64,000 bases of DNA from Paenibacillus tuaregi. Its GTDB lineage: Bacteria > Bacillota > Bacilli > Paenibacillales > Paenibacillaceae. The position numbers and the translations under genes were made by a program. The DNA lies in the NCBI RefSeq assembly GCF_900086655.1, contig NZ_LT575476.1:806465-870464 (forward strand), given 5' to 3'. Under the pieces are notes generated by a model. That model made no database searches and was not told where the DNA came from. It saw only the letters and a program-made list of their open reading frames with translations. Of the stretch, positions 18,006-27,317 are shown one piece after another (the stretch's first letter is position 1; every line of letters starts with the position of its first letter).

Positions 18006-19694
18006 TCAAGCACCCAAAAACATCTTCATGTCATCCTCCACATTAGTAATCCCGCCGATCCCGAAGTTCTCTACGAGAACTTTGGCAACGTTAGGCGAGA
18101 GGAAGGCAGGAAGCGTAGGGCCTAAATGAATATTTTTGACGCCAAGATAGAGCAGGGCGAGCAGCACGATAACGGCTTTTTGCTCGTACCAGGCAATGTT
18201 GTAGGAAATCGGCAGCTCGTTGATATCCTCAAGGCCGAATACTTCCTTCAGCTTCAAGGCAATGACGGCGAGGGAGTAAGAATCATTGCACTGCCCGGCG
18301 TCCAGAACCCGCGGGATTCCGCCGATTTCGCCGAGGTCCAGCTTATTGTATTTGTATTTGGCGCAGCCTGCGGTCAGGATGACGGTATCCTGTGGAAGCT
18401 GGGCTGCAAAATCGGTGTAATAATTGCGGGATTTCATCCGCCCGTCGCAGCCGGCCATGACGAAGAAGCGGCGGATTGCGCCGGATTTCACGGCATCGAC
18501 GACTTGATCGGCCACGTTCATCACAGCAGCATGCGCGAAGCCGCCGATGATTTCGCCGGTTTCAAGTTCCGTTGGAGCAGGGCAGCCTTTCGCTTGCTCG
18601 ATCAGCGCGGAGAAGTCCTTGGCAGCCCCATCCGTTCTTTCAGGGATATGGCGGAGGCCCGGAAAACCTGTGTTGCCCGTCGTGTAAATGCGGTCCCTAT
18701 AACTATCCTTCGGCGGAACGATACAGTTGGTCGTCATCAGAATTGGTCCGTTAAAAGCTTCAAATTCGCTGTTCTGCTTCCACCAGGCATTGCCGTAATT
18801 GCCTACAAAATGATCATATTTCTTGAATGCCGGATAATAGTGGGCAGGCAGCATTTCACTGTGCGTATACACGTCCACGCCGGTGCCTTCCGTCTGCTTC
18901 AGCAGCTCTTCCAAATCCTTCAGATCATGCCCGCTGATGAGAATGCCGGGCCGGTTTCTCACCCCGATATTTACCTTCGTAACTTCCGGATTTCCGTAAG
19001 CGGTGGTGTTGGCAGCATCAAGCATCGCCATGGCGTCTACGCCGTATTTGCCGGTTTCCATCGTCAAAGCGATCAGATCCTGCACTTCAAGGCTATCGTC
19101 AAGCGTAGCAGCAAGCGCACGGCGCATAAACCGGTTCACTTCGTTGTCGTCCTTCTCTAGGTGAAGCGCATGGTACGTATAAGCGGCCATCCCCTTCAAG
19201 CCGTAAGTAATCAATTCACGCAGAGAGCGAATGTCTTCGTTGTGGGTGGAGAGCACACCAACCGTACGTGCTTTTTCATCAAAAGCAGCTTCGTTATCCG
19301 CTTCCCAGACAGCAGCGTCAGGGAGATTGGCTGTTCCTTCGGGATATTGTTCGTTATAATAAGCGCGCACCTCGCCGCGGAGCGCAATCGCTTCCCGGAT
19401 TTTCCCCACAAACACCTCGCGGTCAAAGTTGGCATTCGTAATGGTTGCAAACAAGGAGTCCATGATAAACAGCGATATGCGCTGTTCAAGCCCTTCAGGC
19501 AGTTGGACATCCAGACTGAGAAAAGCGATACCCTTCAGCAGATAAACGAGCAAATCCTGCAGATTCGCCACGTCATGTGGTTTGCCGCATACCCCGACAA
19601 TGGTGCAGCCTGTTCCCTTGGATGCCTCTTGGCATTGAAAACAGAACATGGATGGCTGATGGTTCAAGGTCATTCCTGTCTCGTTGTTACTCAT
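18006..19694 (-). CDS. hcp: Hybrid cluster protein (NO/hydroxylamine reductase)
   Basis: This 562-residue protein begins with the N-terminal cluster-binding cysteines [13 protein letters not shown] and, after TIVGV, a fourth Cys. Later it shows the hybrid-cluster ligands around [32 protein letters not shown] and [11 protein letters not shown]. Hcp carries a [4Fe-4S] and a hybrid Fe-S-O cluster; it reduces hydroxylamine in vitro and acts as a high-affinity NO reductase in E. coli. The gene is monocistronic, with its own terminator. It diverges from the 2-oxoacid:ferredoxin oxidoreductase genes, with an Fnr-like box placed for activation on each side. Anaerobic and nitrosative-stress use is therefore likely. 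Confidence 0.95.
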   Translation of the reverse strand: MSNNETGMTLNHQPSMFCFQCQEASKGTGCTIVGVCGKPHDVANLQDLLVYLLKGIAFLSLDVQLPEGLEQRISLFIMDSLFATITNANFDREVFVGKIREAIALRGEVRAYYNEQYPEGTANLPDAAVWEADNEAAFDEKARTVGVLSTHNEDIRSLRELITYGLKGMAAYTYHALHLEKDDNEVNRFMRRALAATLDDSLEVQDLIALTMETGKYGVDAMAMLDAANTTAYGNPEVTKVNIGVRNRPGILISGHDLKDLEELLKQTEGTGVDVYTHSEMLPAHYYPAFKKYDHFVGNYGNAWWKQNSEFEAFNGPILMTTNCIVPPKDSYRDRIYTTGNTGFPGLRHIPERTDGAAKDFSALIEQAKGCPAPTELETGEIIGGFAHAAVMNVADQVVDAVKSGAIRRFFVMAGCDGRMKSRNYYTDFAAQLPQDTVILTAGCAKYKYNKLDLGEIGGIPRVLDAGQCNDSYSLAVIALKLKEVFGLEDINELPISYNIAWYEQKAVIVLLALLYLGVKNIHLGPTLPAFLSPNVAKVLVENFGIGGITNVEDDMKMFLGA

Positions 19695-19773
19695 TATTTT
19701 TCCTCCCGATTTCGTGTTATCTTTGTCGTTATCGTCAGATTAAGATCACCTTGCATTTGGACTTTCAGACAGA

Positions 19774-19816
19774 AGTATACCCCCCTGCCAAAGCCGGACT
19801 AGTGATTAGAATCACT
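19774..19816 (-). promoter_or_regulatory. hcp promoter with Fnr/Crp-type box
   Basis: AGTGATTAGAATCACT (19801-19816) is a perfect palindrome fitting the Fnr/Crp half-site pattern (TGTGA-N6-TCACA). On the minus strand a -10 hexamer TATACT lies at 19774-19779, predicting a start near 19767. The box centre is then at -41.5, the classic class II activator position. No good -35 is present, as expected for an activator-dependent promoter. Confidence 0.65.
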
Positions 19817-19828
19817 ATTTTTCTAGTT

Positions 19829-19871
19829 TGTGATTAATATCACCAACCCTGGTCGTTTCTTCTTTTAAACT
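19829..19871 (+). promoter_or_regulatory. 2-oxoacid oxidoreductase promoter with Fnr/Crp-type box
   Basis: TGTGATTAATATCACC (19829-19844) matches the Bacillus Fnr consensus. A -10-like TAAACT at 19866-19871 predicts a start near 19878, placing the box centre at -41.5. This mirrors the hcp side, 28 bp away centre to centre. Confidence 0.6.
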
Positions 19872-19957
19872 GGATTCAATACCCATTATGGAGTGAACTA
19901 AAGATGCGTGATTTCTTAATTCATTCCATATAGAACAAGAAGAAATGAGGAGAGAAC

Positions 19958-20980
19958 GTGTCGATTTTGCCTCAAAAAAATGAACTGGGCTTTTACGAGA
20001 TTCGTCTCGAATCCATCGGTGGGCTTGGCGCCAATCTGGCGGGAAAAATGCTGGCCGAAGCTGGGGTAACCGGCTCTGGGCTTAACGGCTCCAATTTCTC
20101 CAGCTATGGTTCGGAGAAAAAAGGATCGCCGGTCAAGAGCTTCGTAAGATTCTGCGATCCCCAGGTGGAGATCCGCGATCACAGCCCCATTGAGCAGCCG
20201 CATGTAGTTGGCGTATTTCATGAAGCGTTATATAAGACAATAGATGTGATAAGCGGTTTACGGTCTGATGGGACGGTGCTTGTGAACACAGCGCGAAATC
20301 TTTCCGAAGTGGCCGCGGATCTGAACATGACGCAGGGAACGCTGGCCGCGATCGATGCGCTGAGAATTGCCGTTGAAGAGAAAACCAAAGTCAATACAGC
20401 GATGCTTGGCGCCTTGTTCCGCATTTGCAGCTTCCTTGACCCGGACGATATGAGACAGGTGATCCGCAAGACTTTTGAGAAAAAGCTGCCTCATCTCGTG
20501 GAACCGAATTTGCGGACTTTTGACAGAGGATATAACGAAGTGCAGTTCCTTTCCCTAAGAAACGGCACAGGGCTTATGGACCAGACCGCTTTCTCAAGAC
20601 CGCAGCCGGTTCTCGGCTATGAGACACAGGAGCTCGGCGGAGTACTGAACGTCACGGCAAACAGTGTGCTGAAAGATCTTAGTGGCTCCCGGCAGGGGTA
20701 TCTGCCGGAGTACAAGATGGAGGACTGCATTAACTGTGCCGCCTGTGATACGGTATGTCCGGACTTCTGCATCGTATGGGAGCAGAAACCGGATAAACGC
20801 GGCAACCTGCAGATGTTTATGAAGGGCATCGATTACCAGTACTGCAAGGGCTGTCTGAAGTGTGTGGAAGCTTGCCCGACGACCGCTTTGGCCGCCATGC
20901 TGGAGGAGCCGCATTATGCGGAGCAGCACCGTGTGCCGCAGGTCTTCCCCTATTTAACTGTGGAGGGAGTCAGATCATGA
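19958..20980 (+). CDS. 2-oxoacid:ferredoxin oxidoreductase, fused gamma-delta subunit
   Basis: The GTG at 19958 follows GAGGAGAG and gives 340 residues. Residues 1-190 form the gamma (PorG/KorC-like) domain, beginning LGFYEIRLESIGGLGANLAGKML. The C-terminal part is a delta-type dicluster ferredoxin with CINCAACDTVCPDFC and YCKGCLKCVEACP. The stop overlaps the next start (ATGA). Together with the fused alpha-beta protein it makes a complete enzyme that oxidatively decarboxylates a 2-oxoacid, probably pyruvate, to acyl-CoA and reduces ferredoxin. The exact substrate is inferred. Expression is probably anaerobic, given the upstream Fnr-like box. Confidence 0.9.
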   Translation: MSILPQKNELGFYEIRLESIGGLGANLAGKMLAEAGVTGSGLNGSNFSSYGSEKKGSPVKSFVRFCDPQVEIRDHSPIEQPHVVGVFHEALYKTIDVISGLRSDGTVLVNTARNLSEVAADLNMTQGTLAAIDALRIAVEEKTKVNTAMLGALFRICSFLDPDDMRQVIRKTFEKKLPHLVEPNLRTFDRGYNEVQFLSLRNGTGLMDQTAFSRPQPVLGYETQELGGVLNVTANSVLKDLSGSRQGYLPEYKMEDCINCAACDTVCPDFCIVWEQKPDKRGNLQMFMKGIDYQYCKGCLKCVEACPTTALAAMLEEPHYAEQHRVPQVFPYLTVEGVRS

Positions 20981-23271
20981 CCGTACAAACCAAAGAATCA
21001 ACGGAGAAAAAGGTACCGGCTGCTCAGACGGCTGTCTTCGAGTCGGGCAACGAAATGGCTGCCACGGCAGCCGCCCAGATTAACTATCACATCATGGGGT
21101 ATTTCCCGATTACGCCATCTACGGAAATCGCTCAATACCTTGACATGATGCGTACGCGCGGCGAACACGACATCAAGCTGATTCCGGCCGACGGTGAACA
21201 CGGCTCGGCGGGGATCTGCTATGGTGCAGCCGCAGCAGGAGCGCGGGTATTCAACGCCACCAGTGCCAACGGTTTCCTGTATATGATCGAACAGCTTCCC
21301 GTGCAGGCAGGCACCCGTTTCCCGATGGTCATGAACCTGGTGACACGGGCGGTCAGCGGTCCGCTGGATATCCGTGGCGATCATTCGGATCTTTACTACG
21401 GCCTGAACACCGGCTGGGTGATTCTGACCGCCCGTTCGCCGCAGGCGGTATATGACATGAATATCATGGCGCTGCGTATCGCCGAACATGAGGATGTACG
21501 CCTGCCGGTCATCGTGGCTTATGACGGCTTTTTCACCTCACACCAGAAGCGCCGGGTGCAGATTTTTGCAAACCGGGAAACCGTTCAGGAGTTTGTAGGC
21601 GAACAGCCGGAATTCCCGCACGTGCTGGACGAGAACAAGCCGATCGTCGTTGGGGCTTATATGAACGGCGACGACTTGATGAACAACCACTTCCAGCAAT
21701 CGGAGGCGATGTACCGTGCTGGCGAGGTGTTCAAGGAAGTGGCGGAGGAATACGCAGTATTGTCCGGAAGATCATATTCGCCGCTTGATCTGTACCGCAT
21801 GGAAGACGCGGAGGTGGCTTTGTTCCTGCTTAATTCAGCGGCCGAATCCTCCAAAGACGTAGTGGATCGGCTGCGGGCCCAAGGGATCAAAGCGGGTGTG
21901 ATCAGCCCGAATATTCTCCGGCCGTTCCCGGCACGGGAAATCCGTGAGGCGCTGACGGGTGTCAAAGCGCTGCTGATTGGCGAACGCGCCGATTCTTATG
22001 GCGCGAACGGGGCCAATTTGACACATGAGGTCAAATCGGCCCTGCAGGAAATCCGCGGCCCGCAGCCAATTGTGCTCTCCCGCATATTTGGTCTTGGCGG
22101 GAAAGATTATTACGCGGATGATGCGGAAGCTTTCTTTGCCCTAGCGCTGGAGGCCATGGAGCTGGGTTACGCCAAGGTGCCGTTTGACTATTACGGGCAA
22201 ACGCCCGGCAATGAGGCGCACAAGCTGCAGCCAGTCATTGCGCCGATGAACGGGGACAGCTTTAAATCCGGCCTGATCACCGTCAAGGTGGATGAGGCGA
22301 CGGGCAAGCTGGCCGTTAAAGTGCCGCCGATGCGGTCGCTTGCCGCCAAGCCGAAACGCTTTGCTTCTGGCCACGGAGCCTGCCCGGGCTGCGGTATTTT
22401 CCCGGGGCTGGAGCTATTTTTCAAAGGGATCGAAGGCAATGTCGTAACTCTATTCCATACTGGCTGCGCTTATATCACGACCACGGGGTATCCGTATAAT
22501 TCACATAAGCAGAGCTTCATTCATAATCTGTTCCAGAACGGGCCGGCTACTTTATCCGGTACGGTAGAGGCGTTCCTCGAGAAGAAACGCCGGGGGGAAA
22601 TCGAAGTTCCCGAGGATTTCACTTTTGTCATGGTGACCGGCGACGGCGGCATGGATATCGGGATGGGTTCGGCCATTGGCACGGCGCTGCGGGGCCATAA
22701 CCTGATCATTCTGGAATACGATAATGAAGGCTACATGAACACCGGGGCACAGCTTTCGTATTCGACTCCTTTAGGCCACATGACCAGTACTTCTGGCGTC
22801 GGCAAAAAACAGCAGGGTAAAACGTTCCATCACAAGGATACGGTGCAAATGATGGCGGCGGCGCATGTTCCGTACGTATTTACAGGCACGGAAGCATTCC
22901 CGCAGGATCTTGTGAAAAAAGCGGCAAAAGCGCAGTGGTACGCCCAGAATGTAGGGACCGTCTACGGTAAGCTGCTGATCACATGCCCGCTGAACTGGAA
23001 ATCCGACGACAAAGAAGGCGAGAACATTGTGCGCGCGGCCGTTAATTCGTGCTTTTTCCCGCTGTATGAAGTAGAGCAGGGAGAAACGAACATCACGTAC
23101 AACCCAGAAGACAAGAACAAACGGGTGCAGCTCGGCGACTGGTTGAAATATATGGGTAAATCCAGACACCTGCTTAAGGAAGAAAACAAAGAAATGCTTG
23201 GCGAATTCGAGCGCGAAGTGGAGCGTCGCTGGTCAATTCTAAAAGCGAAACACGAGAACCCGCTGCTTTAG
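20977..23271 (+). CDS. 2-oxoacid:ferredoxin oxidoreductase, fused alpha-beta subunit (TPP-dependent)
   Basis: The start is ATG 20977 behind GGAGG, giving 764 residues; an upstream extension of the frame lies within the gamma-delta gene and is rejected. Residues 15-430 are the alpha (PorA) domain (GNEMAATAAAQINYHIMGYF; LNTGWVILTARSPQ). About residues 455-764 are the beta domain: GHGACPGCGIFPG, then the thiamine-diphosphate motif GDGGMDIGMG...YDNEGYMNTG. Alpha and beta are normally separate; here they are one polypeptide, so the enzyme needs only two genes. The catalytic step is decarboxylation on TPP with electrons passed through Fe-S clusters to ferredoxin. A strong terminator follows. Confidence 0.9.
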   Translation: MTVQTKESTEKKVPAAQTAVFESGNEMAATAAAQINYHIMGYFPITPSTEIAQYLDMMRTRGEHDIKLIPADGEHGSAGICYGAAAAGARVFNATSANGFLYMIEQLPVQAGTRFPMVMNLVTRAVSGPLDIRGDHSDLYYGLNTGWVILTARSPQAVYDMNIMALRIAEHEDVRLPVIVAYDGFFTSHQKRRVQIFANRETVQEFVGEQPEFPHVLDENKPIVVGAYMNGDDLMNNHFQQSEAMYRAGEVFKEVAEEYAVLSGRSYSPLDLYRMEDAEVALFLLNSAAESSKDVVDRLRAQGIKAGVISPNILRPFPAREIREALTGVKALLIGERADSYGANGANLTHEVKSALQEIRGPQPIVLSRIFGLGGKDYYADDAEAFFALALEAMELGYAKVPFDYYGQTPGNEAHKLQPVIAPMNGDSFKSGLITVKVDEATGKLAVKVPPMRSLAAKPKRFASGHGACPGCGIFPGLELFFKGIEGNVVTLFHTGCAYITTTGYPYNSHKQSFIHNLFQNGPATLSGTVEAFLEKKRRGEIEVPEDFTFVMVTGDGGMDIGMGSAIGTALRGHNLIILEYDNEGYMNTGAQLSYSTPLGHMTSTSGVGKKQQGKTFHHKDTVQMMAAAHVPYVFTGTEAFPQDLVKKAAKAQWYAQNVGTVYGKLLITCPLNWKSDDKEGENIVRAAVNSCFFPLYEVEQGETNITYNPEDKNKRVQLGDWLKYMGKSRHLLKEENKEMLGEFEREVERRWSILKAKHENPLL

Positions 23272-23302
23272 TAACGGGGAGCTAACTTAACTTATGACAA
23301 AT

Positions 23303-23338
23303 CGGCAGCTGACCAAATGGTTGGCTGTCGTTTTTTTT
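23303..23338 (+). terminator. Terminator of the oxidoreductase operon
   Basis: CGGCAGCTGACCA pairs (with G-U pairs) with TGGTTGGCTGTCG, followed by eight T. It lies 32 bp after the stop. Confidence 0.85.
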
Positions 23339-23786
23339 GTGCACCTGTTCCGCTTATGCGCCTGTTCGCTTACGAACCTGTTCCTGCAAACCGTTCAGAT
23401 TTGAAGCAAGGCCGTGCATCCAATGATTTTTAAGACGCATGGTGCTAGTTGACTGGCCATTGGAATACTCAAGTGATCGCCTATCTTTGGCCCGTTCTTA
23501 ACGAGAGCACTTCGTTAGCTTGTTCCGCTGGTTTACTCGATACTTATGAAATCTGTGGCGTCACTAGTGCGGAAGTACAACTATAACGGAAATCTTTTGG
23601 CGAAAATATCAAAGAGGGGACGCCCCCCTCTTTTTTTGAACTTTTTGGTTGAGTATGCTTCTCCCGGGGTTATGATATAATTTGATTTAGCATGCTTTTA
23701 AGTGAAGAATAAACAAGGACAAAGACAGATTGGTTTACTACTTCAGGATAAAGATTTGTCCTGGTATGCATAGAGAGGTTTTTGAG
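23339..23786. other. Intergenic stretch with a second terminator-like hairpin
   Basis: No gene is supported. The segment contains three CCTGTTC direct repeats (23343-23384), several short imperfect inverted repeats such as AACGAGAGCACTTCGTT near 23498-23514, and a GC hairpin GAGGGG-ACGCC-CCCCTC plus seven T at 23614-23637. It may be a non-coding repetitive element of the genome; no second copy is in this window. Confidence 0.4.
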
Positions 23787-24776
23787 ATGACAAATAATTT
23801 TTGGCGTGATTTACCACGGCCGTTTTTTATACTGGCTCCTATGGAAGATGTGACGGATGTTGTTTTTCGCCATGTTGTAAGTGAAGCAGCCAGACCGGAT
23901 GTATTTTTTACGGAGTTTGCGAATACAGAGAGTTATTGTCACCCGGAGGGAAACCATTCTGTACGCGGGCGGTTGACGTTTACAGAGGACGAACAGCCTA
24001 TGGTAGCTCATATTTGGGGAGATAAGCCGGAATACTTCCGTCAAATGAGCATCGGTATGGCGAAGGAAGGCTTCAAAGGCATAGATATTAATATGGGTTG
24101 TCCTGTAGCGAATGTAGCAGAGAATGGGAAAGGAAGCGGCCTGATCTGCCGTCCAGAAACCGCAGCGGATATTATCCAGGCTGCCAAAGCCGGAGGACTG
24201 CCCGTCAGTGTAAAAACAAGGCTCGGTTTCACGGCCGTAGACGAATGGCGTGGCTGGTTAACCCATATTTTGCAGCAGGACATTGTTAATCTGTCCATTC
24301 ATCTGCGCACAAGAGAGGAAATGAGCAAAGTAGCTGCCCATTGGGAGCTGATTCCAGAGATTAAGAAGCTCCGTGATGAGGTGGCGCCGGATACACTACT
24401 GACCATTAACGGGGATATCCCTGACCGTCAGACAGGCCTGCAGCTCGCTCAGCAATACGGTGTGGATGGTATTATGATTGGGCGTGGTATTTTTCATAAT
24501 CCATTTGCTTTTGAGAAGGAACCGAAGGTTCACAGCAGTGAAGAATTGCTTGATCTGCTAAGGCTGCATCTGGATCTTCATGATCAATATTCGGCAGTGG
24601 AACCCCGTTCGTTCCGCCCTCTTGCCCGATTCTTCAAAATATATGTTCGCGGCTTTCGAGGCGCAAGTGAACTAAGAAACAGCTTAATGAACGCCAAGTC
24701 AACAGGTGAGGTGCGTGCGCTGCTGGATGACTTTGCAAACAAGAAGATGGATGAGCCGGAGGAACAGGGAAATTAA
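23787..24776 (+). CDS. dus: tRNA-dihydrouridine synthase
   Basis: The ATG at 23787 follows GAGAGG by eight bases, giving 329 residues. The FMN-barrel signatures of Dus proteins are present: [14 protein letters not shown] at the N-terminus, [13 protein letters not shown] with the catalytic Cys (about residue 104), [15 protein letters not shown] and the closing [14 protein letters not shown]. The enzyme reduces specific uridines in the tRNA D-loop with NADPH. The histidine-rich HLRTR (rather than HGRTR) is a small deviation. It is a single gene with its own promoter region. Confidence 0.9.
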   Translation: MTNNFWRDLPRPFFILAPMEDVTDVVFRHVVSEAARPDVFFTEFANTESYCHPEGNHSVRGRLTFTEDEQPMVAHIWGDKPEYFRQMSIGMAKEGFKGIDINMGCPVANVAENGKGSGLICRPETAADIIQAAKAGGLPVSVKTRLGFTAVDEWRGWLTHILQQDIVNLSIHLRTREEMSKVAAHWELIPEIKKLRDEVAPDTLLTINGDIPDRQTGLQLAQQYGVDGIMIGRGIFHNPFAFEKEPKVHSSEELLDLLRLHLDLHDQYSAVEPRSFRPLARFFKIYVRGFRGASELRNSLMNAKSTGEVRALLDDFANKKMDEPEEQGN

Positions 24777-24908
24777 GCTGCCAGGATTTTGAGAGTCCGT
24801 GTAGACAATAGTAAAAAGACCTGAAAAGTTTGAGGATTGGATGAGTGGAGAGGGATGTAAATCCAGAGCCAACGAGCCTTTCCTCTGTTTTTATATGGAG
24901 GAGATTAT

Positions 24909-25478
24909 ATGTCCTGGAGCAAATTGAAGCAGCAGTTGGAGGGATTTCTCAGTCCTGCGTTAAAAGAAAAAGTAGAATACCGTGCACAGGGTTACCGTTA
25001 TTTAGCTGATAAACCGGGGATTTGTTATATCATGGTAGACAACAAGAACGTGCTCAATATGAGTGATAAAGCCAGCTTTATCAGATGGTATCAGACGGAG
25101 CTGGAAATTAAGAATGACCCGGACATCCAAATTCCTGTCACCCATGACGAAATTGAAGCGGTGAGAAAAGCCAGCAAGGGGACCGTGCCGGAGGATCGTC
25201 TAATAGTCATTGCCAGAAGCAGAAAAAGTTCAGAGCATGCAAAGGAGCTTTTGTCAGCACAGGCTTCCTTAAGTAAATCGAATTTTGTCGTGGTGGCTAA
25301 TCAATTTCTATCTACTTCTATAGAGGAAAGCATTGAGAGCAAGGATATTGTATTGAATGTTCTAGCTTTGGTGGACAGACGAATGGGGAAAAAGCGGATT
25401 GTAAACATGTCCGAGCAAATGAAGCTAAAGCATCCGATTGTGCAGTATTTTTATGAGCTGCGGCGTAATACGTTGTGA
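24909..25478 (+). CDS. Conserved protein of unknown function (SF0329-like)
   Basis: The ATG at 24909 has GGAGGAG six bases upstream. The 189 residues begin MSWSKLKQQLEGFLSPAL and contain ADKPGICYIMVDNKNVLNMS and SFIRWYQTELEI; I associate this opening with the SF0329-type family found in Bacillales, whose function is unknown. No signal peptide or membrane segment is visible. The leader holds a pyrimidine/purine hairpin (GAGAGG ... CCTTTCCTCT then five T, about 24847-24895) that might act as an attenuator or terminator. Confidence 0.7.
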   Translation: MSWSKLKQQLEGFLSPALKEKVEYRAQGYRYLADKPGICYIMVDNKNVLNMSDKASFIRWYQTELEIKNDPDIQIPVTHDEIEAVRKASKGTVPEDRLIVIARSRKSSEHAKELLSAQASLSKSNFVVVANQFLSTSIEESIESKDIVLNVLALVDRRMGKKRIVNMSEQMKLKHPIVQYFYELRRNTL

Positions 25479-25621
25479 TGTGAATGAACATGGGCGAAGT
25501 AGATGGGGGAATCAGGACACAAATACACATTCGTCAATGTATCTTACTAAAAGGGTGATAACTGGCAATGCGAATAATATTCATTTTAATTTTGCTTACC
25601 TCATTACATTCAGGAGATAAA

Positions 25622-26206
25622 TTGAACAAATTAGAAAAAGAATTAAGTAATAAAATAGGATTGAGTCATGAATTCGCAGTAACACTAAAGTCATATTCAA
25701 AAAATGGATTACAACCATTAGCTCTTCCTGAGTTTGAAGGGCCTACTCCATCATTTTCTGGAATCTCGATTAAATTATCAGAACAAGAAGCTAATAAACT
25801 GATTACGCAACAACGAAAGCAGTTTTCAAATAAAGGTTTTTTATTATTTAGAAGTGAGATGAATTTCAATTTCAATTCAGCCCCAGATGAGGTTTCTGTT
25901 ATCAAGAGTACTGATCAATTTGATATTTTACGATATAGCGGAACGAATGGATATAATTATGACATTTCGCCTACTGATGTTATAAATAAACTTAAAGAGT
26001 GGGAAAAACGATTTCCATTTCATATAGTAGGTGCTGATAGCGATTGGGTGCAAGCAGAATTTAATAATACGGAAACAGACTTAAAGGACTTGGCAAATGA
26101 AATATATGAGTTTTGTCCAGATATGGTTGAGCAAGGTACGGGAACAATTGAAGCCTTAGAAGCGGAAATGGAGCGGAATAAAGGCTTTTATCTGTGGTGG
26201 GATTAA
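25622..26206 (+). CDS. DUF4253-like protein of unknown function
   Basis: A TTG at 25622 lies five to seven bases after AGGAG and gives 194 residues beginning NKLEKELSNKIGL. An ATG at 25568 in the same frame would add 18 mostly hydrophobic residues and cannot be excluded. The C-terminal half reads ILRYSGTNGYNYDI, HIVGADSDWVQAEF, ANEIYEFCPDMVEQG and ends GFYLWWD, a pattern I connect with DUF4253-like proteins. Such proteins are common in mixed toxin-immunity neighbourhoods, but no function is established here. The gene is AT-rich relative to dus. Confidence 0.6.
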   Translation: MNKLEKELSNKIGLSHEFAVTLKSYSKNGLQPLALPEFEGPTPSFSGISIKLSEQEANKLITQQRKQFSNKGFLLFRSEMNFNFNSAPDEVSVIKSTDQFDILRYSGTNGYNYDISPTDVINKLKEWEKRFPFHIVGADSDWVQAEFNNTETDLKDLANEIYEFCPDMVEQGTGTIEALEAEMERNKGFYLWWD

Positions 26207-26266
26207 GCTGATTTATACATACCGATCAAGAAGAGAATATAAATAATCGTGTGGAGCGATGACGAA

Positions 26267-26837
26267 ATGAACATTGAAGCAGTTTTTGGACAGTTTCCTA
26301 ATCTGAGATCAGATGGTTACATATTGAAAAAGATTGAAGATCATCATCTTGAGGAAGTTTTTGAAATCTATAACAATAACAACGTGTTTGAATACTGTGG
26401 CATCATACCCAAGCATAATAAAAAGATACTGTGAAAAATATGATTGCCATTTCGAGAGAGATTATAACAAATGGTCAAGGGTTAAGTGGGGGATATTCGC
26501 CAGCCTCGAGCCCGATCGGATGCTTGGGATTATTGAAGCTGCCGACTTTAACCAAAAGGTGAACATGGTGACGATTGGCTACTTTTTGTCGGAAGCACAT
26601 TGGGGAAGAGGTATCGCTACTGAAGCGGTTGCGATATTAGTCGATTTTCTGTTTAAGGATGTCAACGTCAATAGAATTCAGGCTGAAGTGATGCCCCCAA
26701 ATGAGAATTCAAAAAAGGTATTGTTGAAGAATGGCTTCATCAAAGAAGGAACATTAAGACAAGCAGCACTGTGGGCAGGCAAAGGAATTGTCGATTTAGA
26801 GATATACGGTATTTTAAAAGAAGACTATGTAAACTAG
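26267..26837 (+). pseudogene. GNAT acetyltransferase with frameshifts
   Basis: The start ATG 26267 follows GGAG. The first frame (IEAVFGQFPNLRSDGYILKK ... EYCGIIPKHNKK) stops at 26434. A second frame supplies VKNMI at about 26430-26445 and a third carries on from HFERDYNKWSRVKWGI to the end. That later part has the acetyl-CoA motif GYFLSEAHWGRGIATEAV and EVMPPNENSKKVLLKNGF, typical of RimJ/RimL-type N-acetyltransferases. Two shifts within about 20 bases break the gene. It is either a recent pseudogene or a sequencing error around the A-rich stretch. Confidence 0.75.
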
Positions 26838-26922
26838 TGAAGAAAGTGAACATGTCAGTGAATATGTCATAGTGTCAACATAACGAATTGACCATTAACG
26901 GAGCACCAAATCAGCCAATACA

Positions 26923-26966
26923 AAAAGCCTAATTCTCAACTAAGAGGATTAGGCTTTTAGTCCTTT
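26923..26966 (+). terminator. Terminator after the acetyltransferase
   Basis: AAAAGCCTAAT-CTC, loop AACTAA, GAG-ATTAGGCTTTT, with a further T-rich stretch (CCTTTTTT). Confidence 0.85.
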
Positions 26967-27317
26967 TTTGGGGATATAAGCCTCATGTTGATTTGTGTCG
27001 TAGATTGTTTAGAATTTGTCGAGATCGTGATAATACAATGTTGAGATGCACCGTGTAAATTGGCCTTACTATGTAATTTCACAGTGTATGACTGGTGTTG
27101 ATGAGCGAATGAGAGGGGGGAAGTTACTTAGCATGGGTCACGAGCCGGAAGTAGGTCTTATGGCACTTACTCGGTCATTCAAGAATTCTGCAAGATTCTG
27201 ACGACGAAGAAGGGCTATTTGAGTCAAGCAAATAGAAATGAGTCTATTTGTTTACGCACCATATTGGCAGATGATCTTGCTATTGACAACATGTTGGGAA
27301 ACGGAGGGGAATCCTGC
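26967..27317 (+). other. Long leader of the giant adhesin gene
   Basis: About 350 bases without a supported gene. The coding frame of the adhesin is open back to 27219 but has a good ribosome site only at 27303. A modest hairpin (GTCATTCAAGAAT ... GATTCTGAC, about 27176-27204) is present. I looked for a cyclic-di-GMP riboswitch signature and did not find one. Confidence 0.35.

Noticed and set aside
18126..19160. 344-codon plus-strand frame opposite hcp
   Set aside because: Antisense shadow of a GC-rich gene, no start signal and no recognisable motif.
26967..27317. Cyclic-di-GMP or other riboswitch before the adhesin
   Set aside because: No recognisable consensus; only a weak hairpin.
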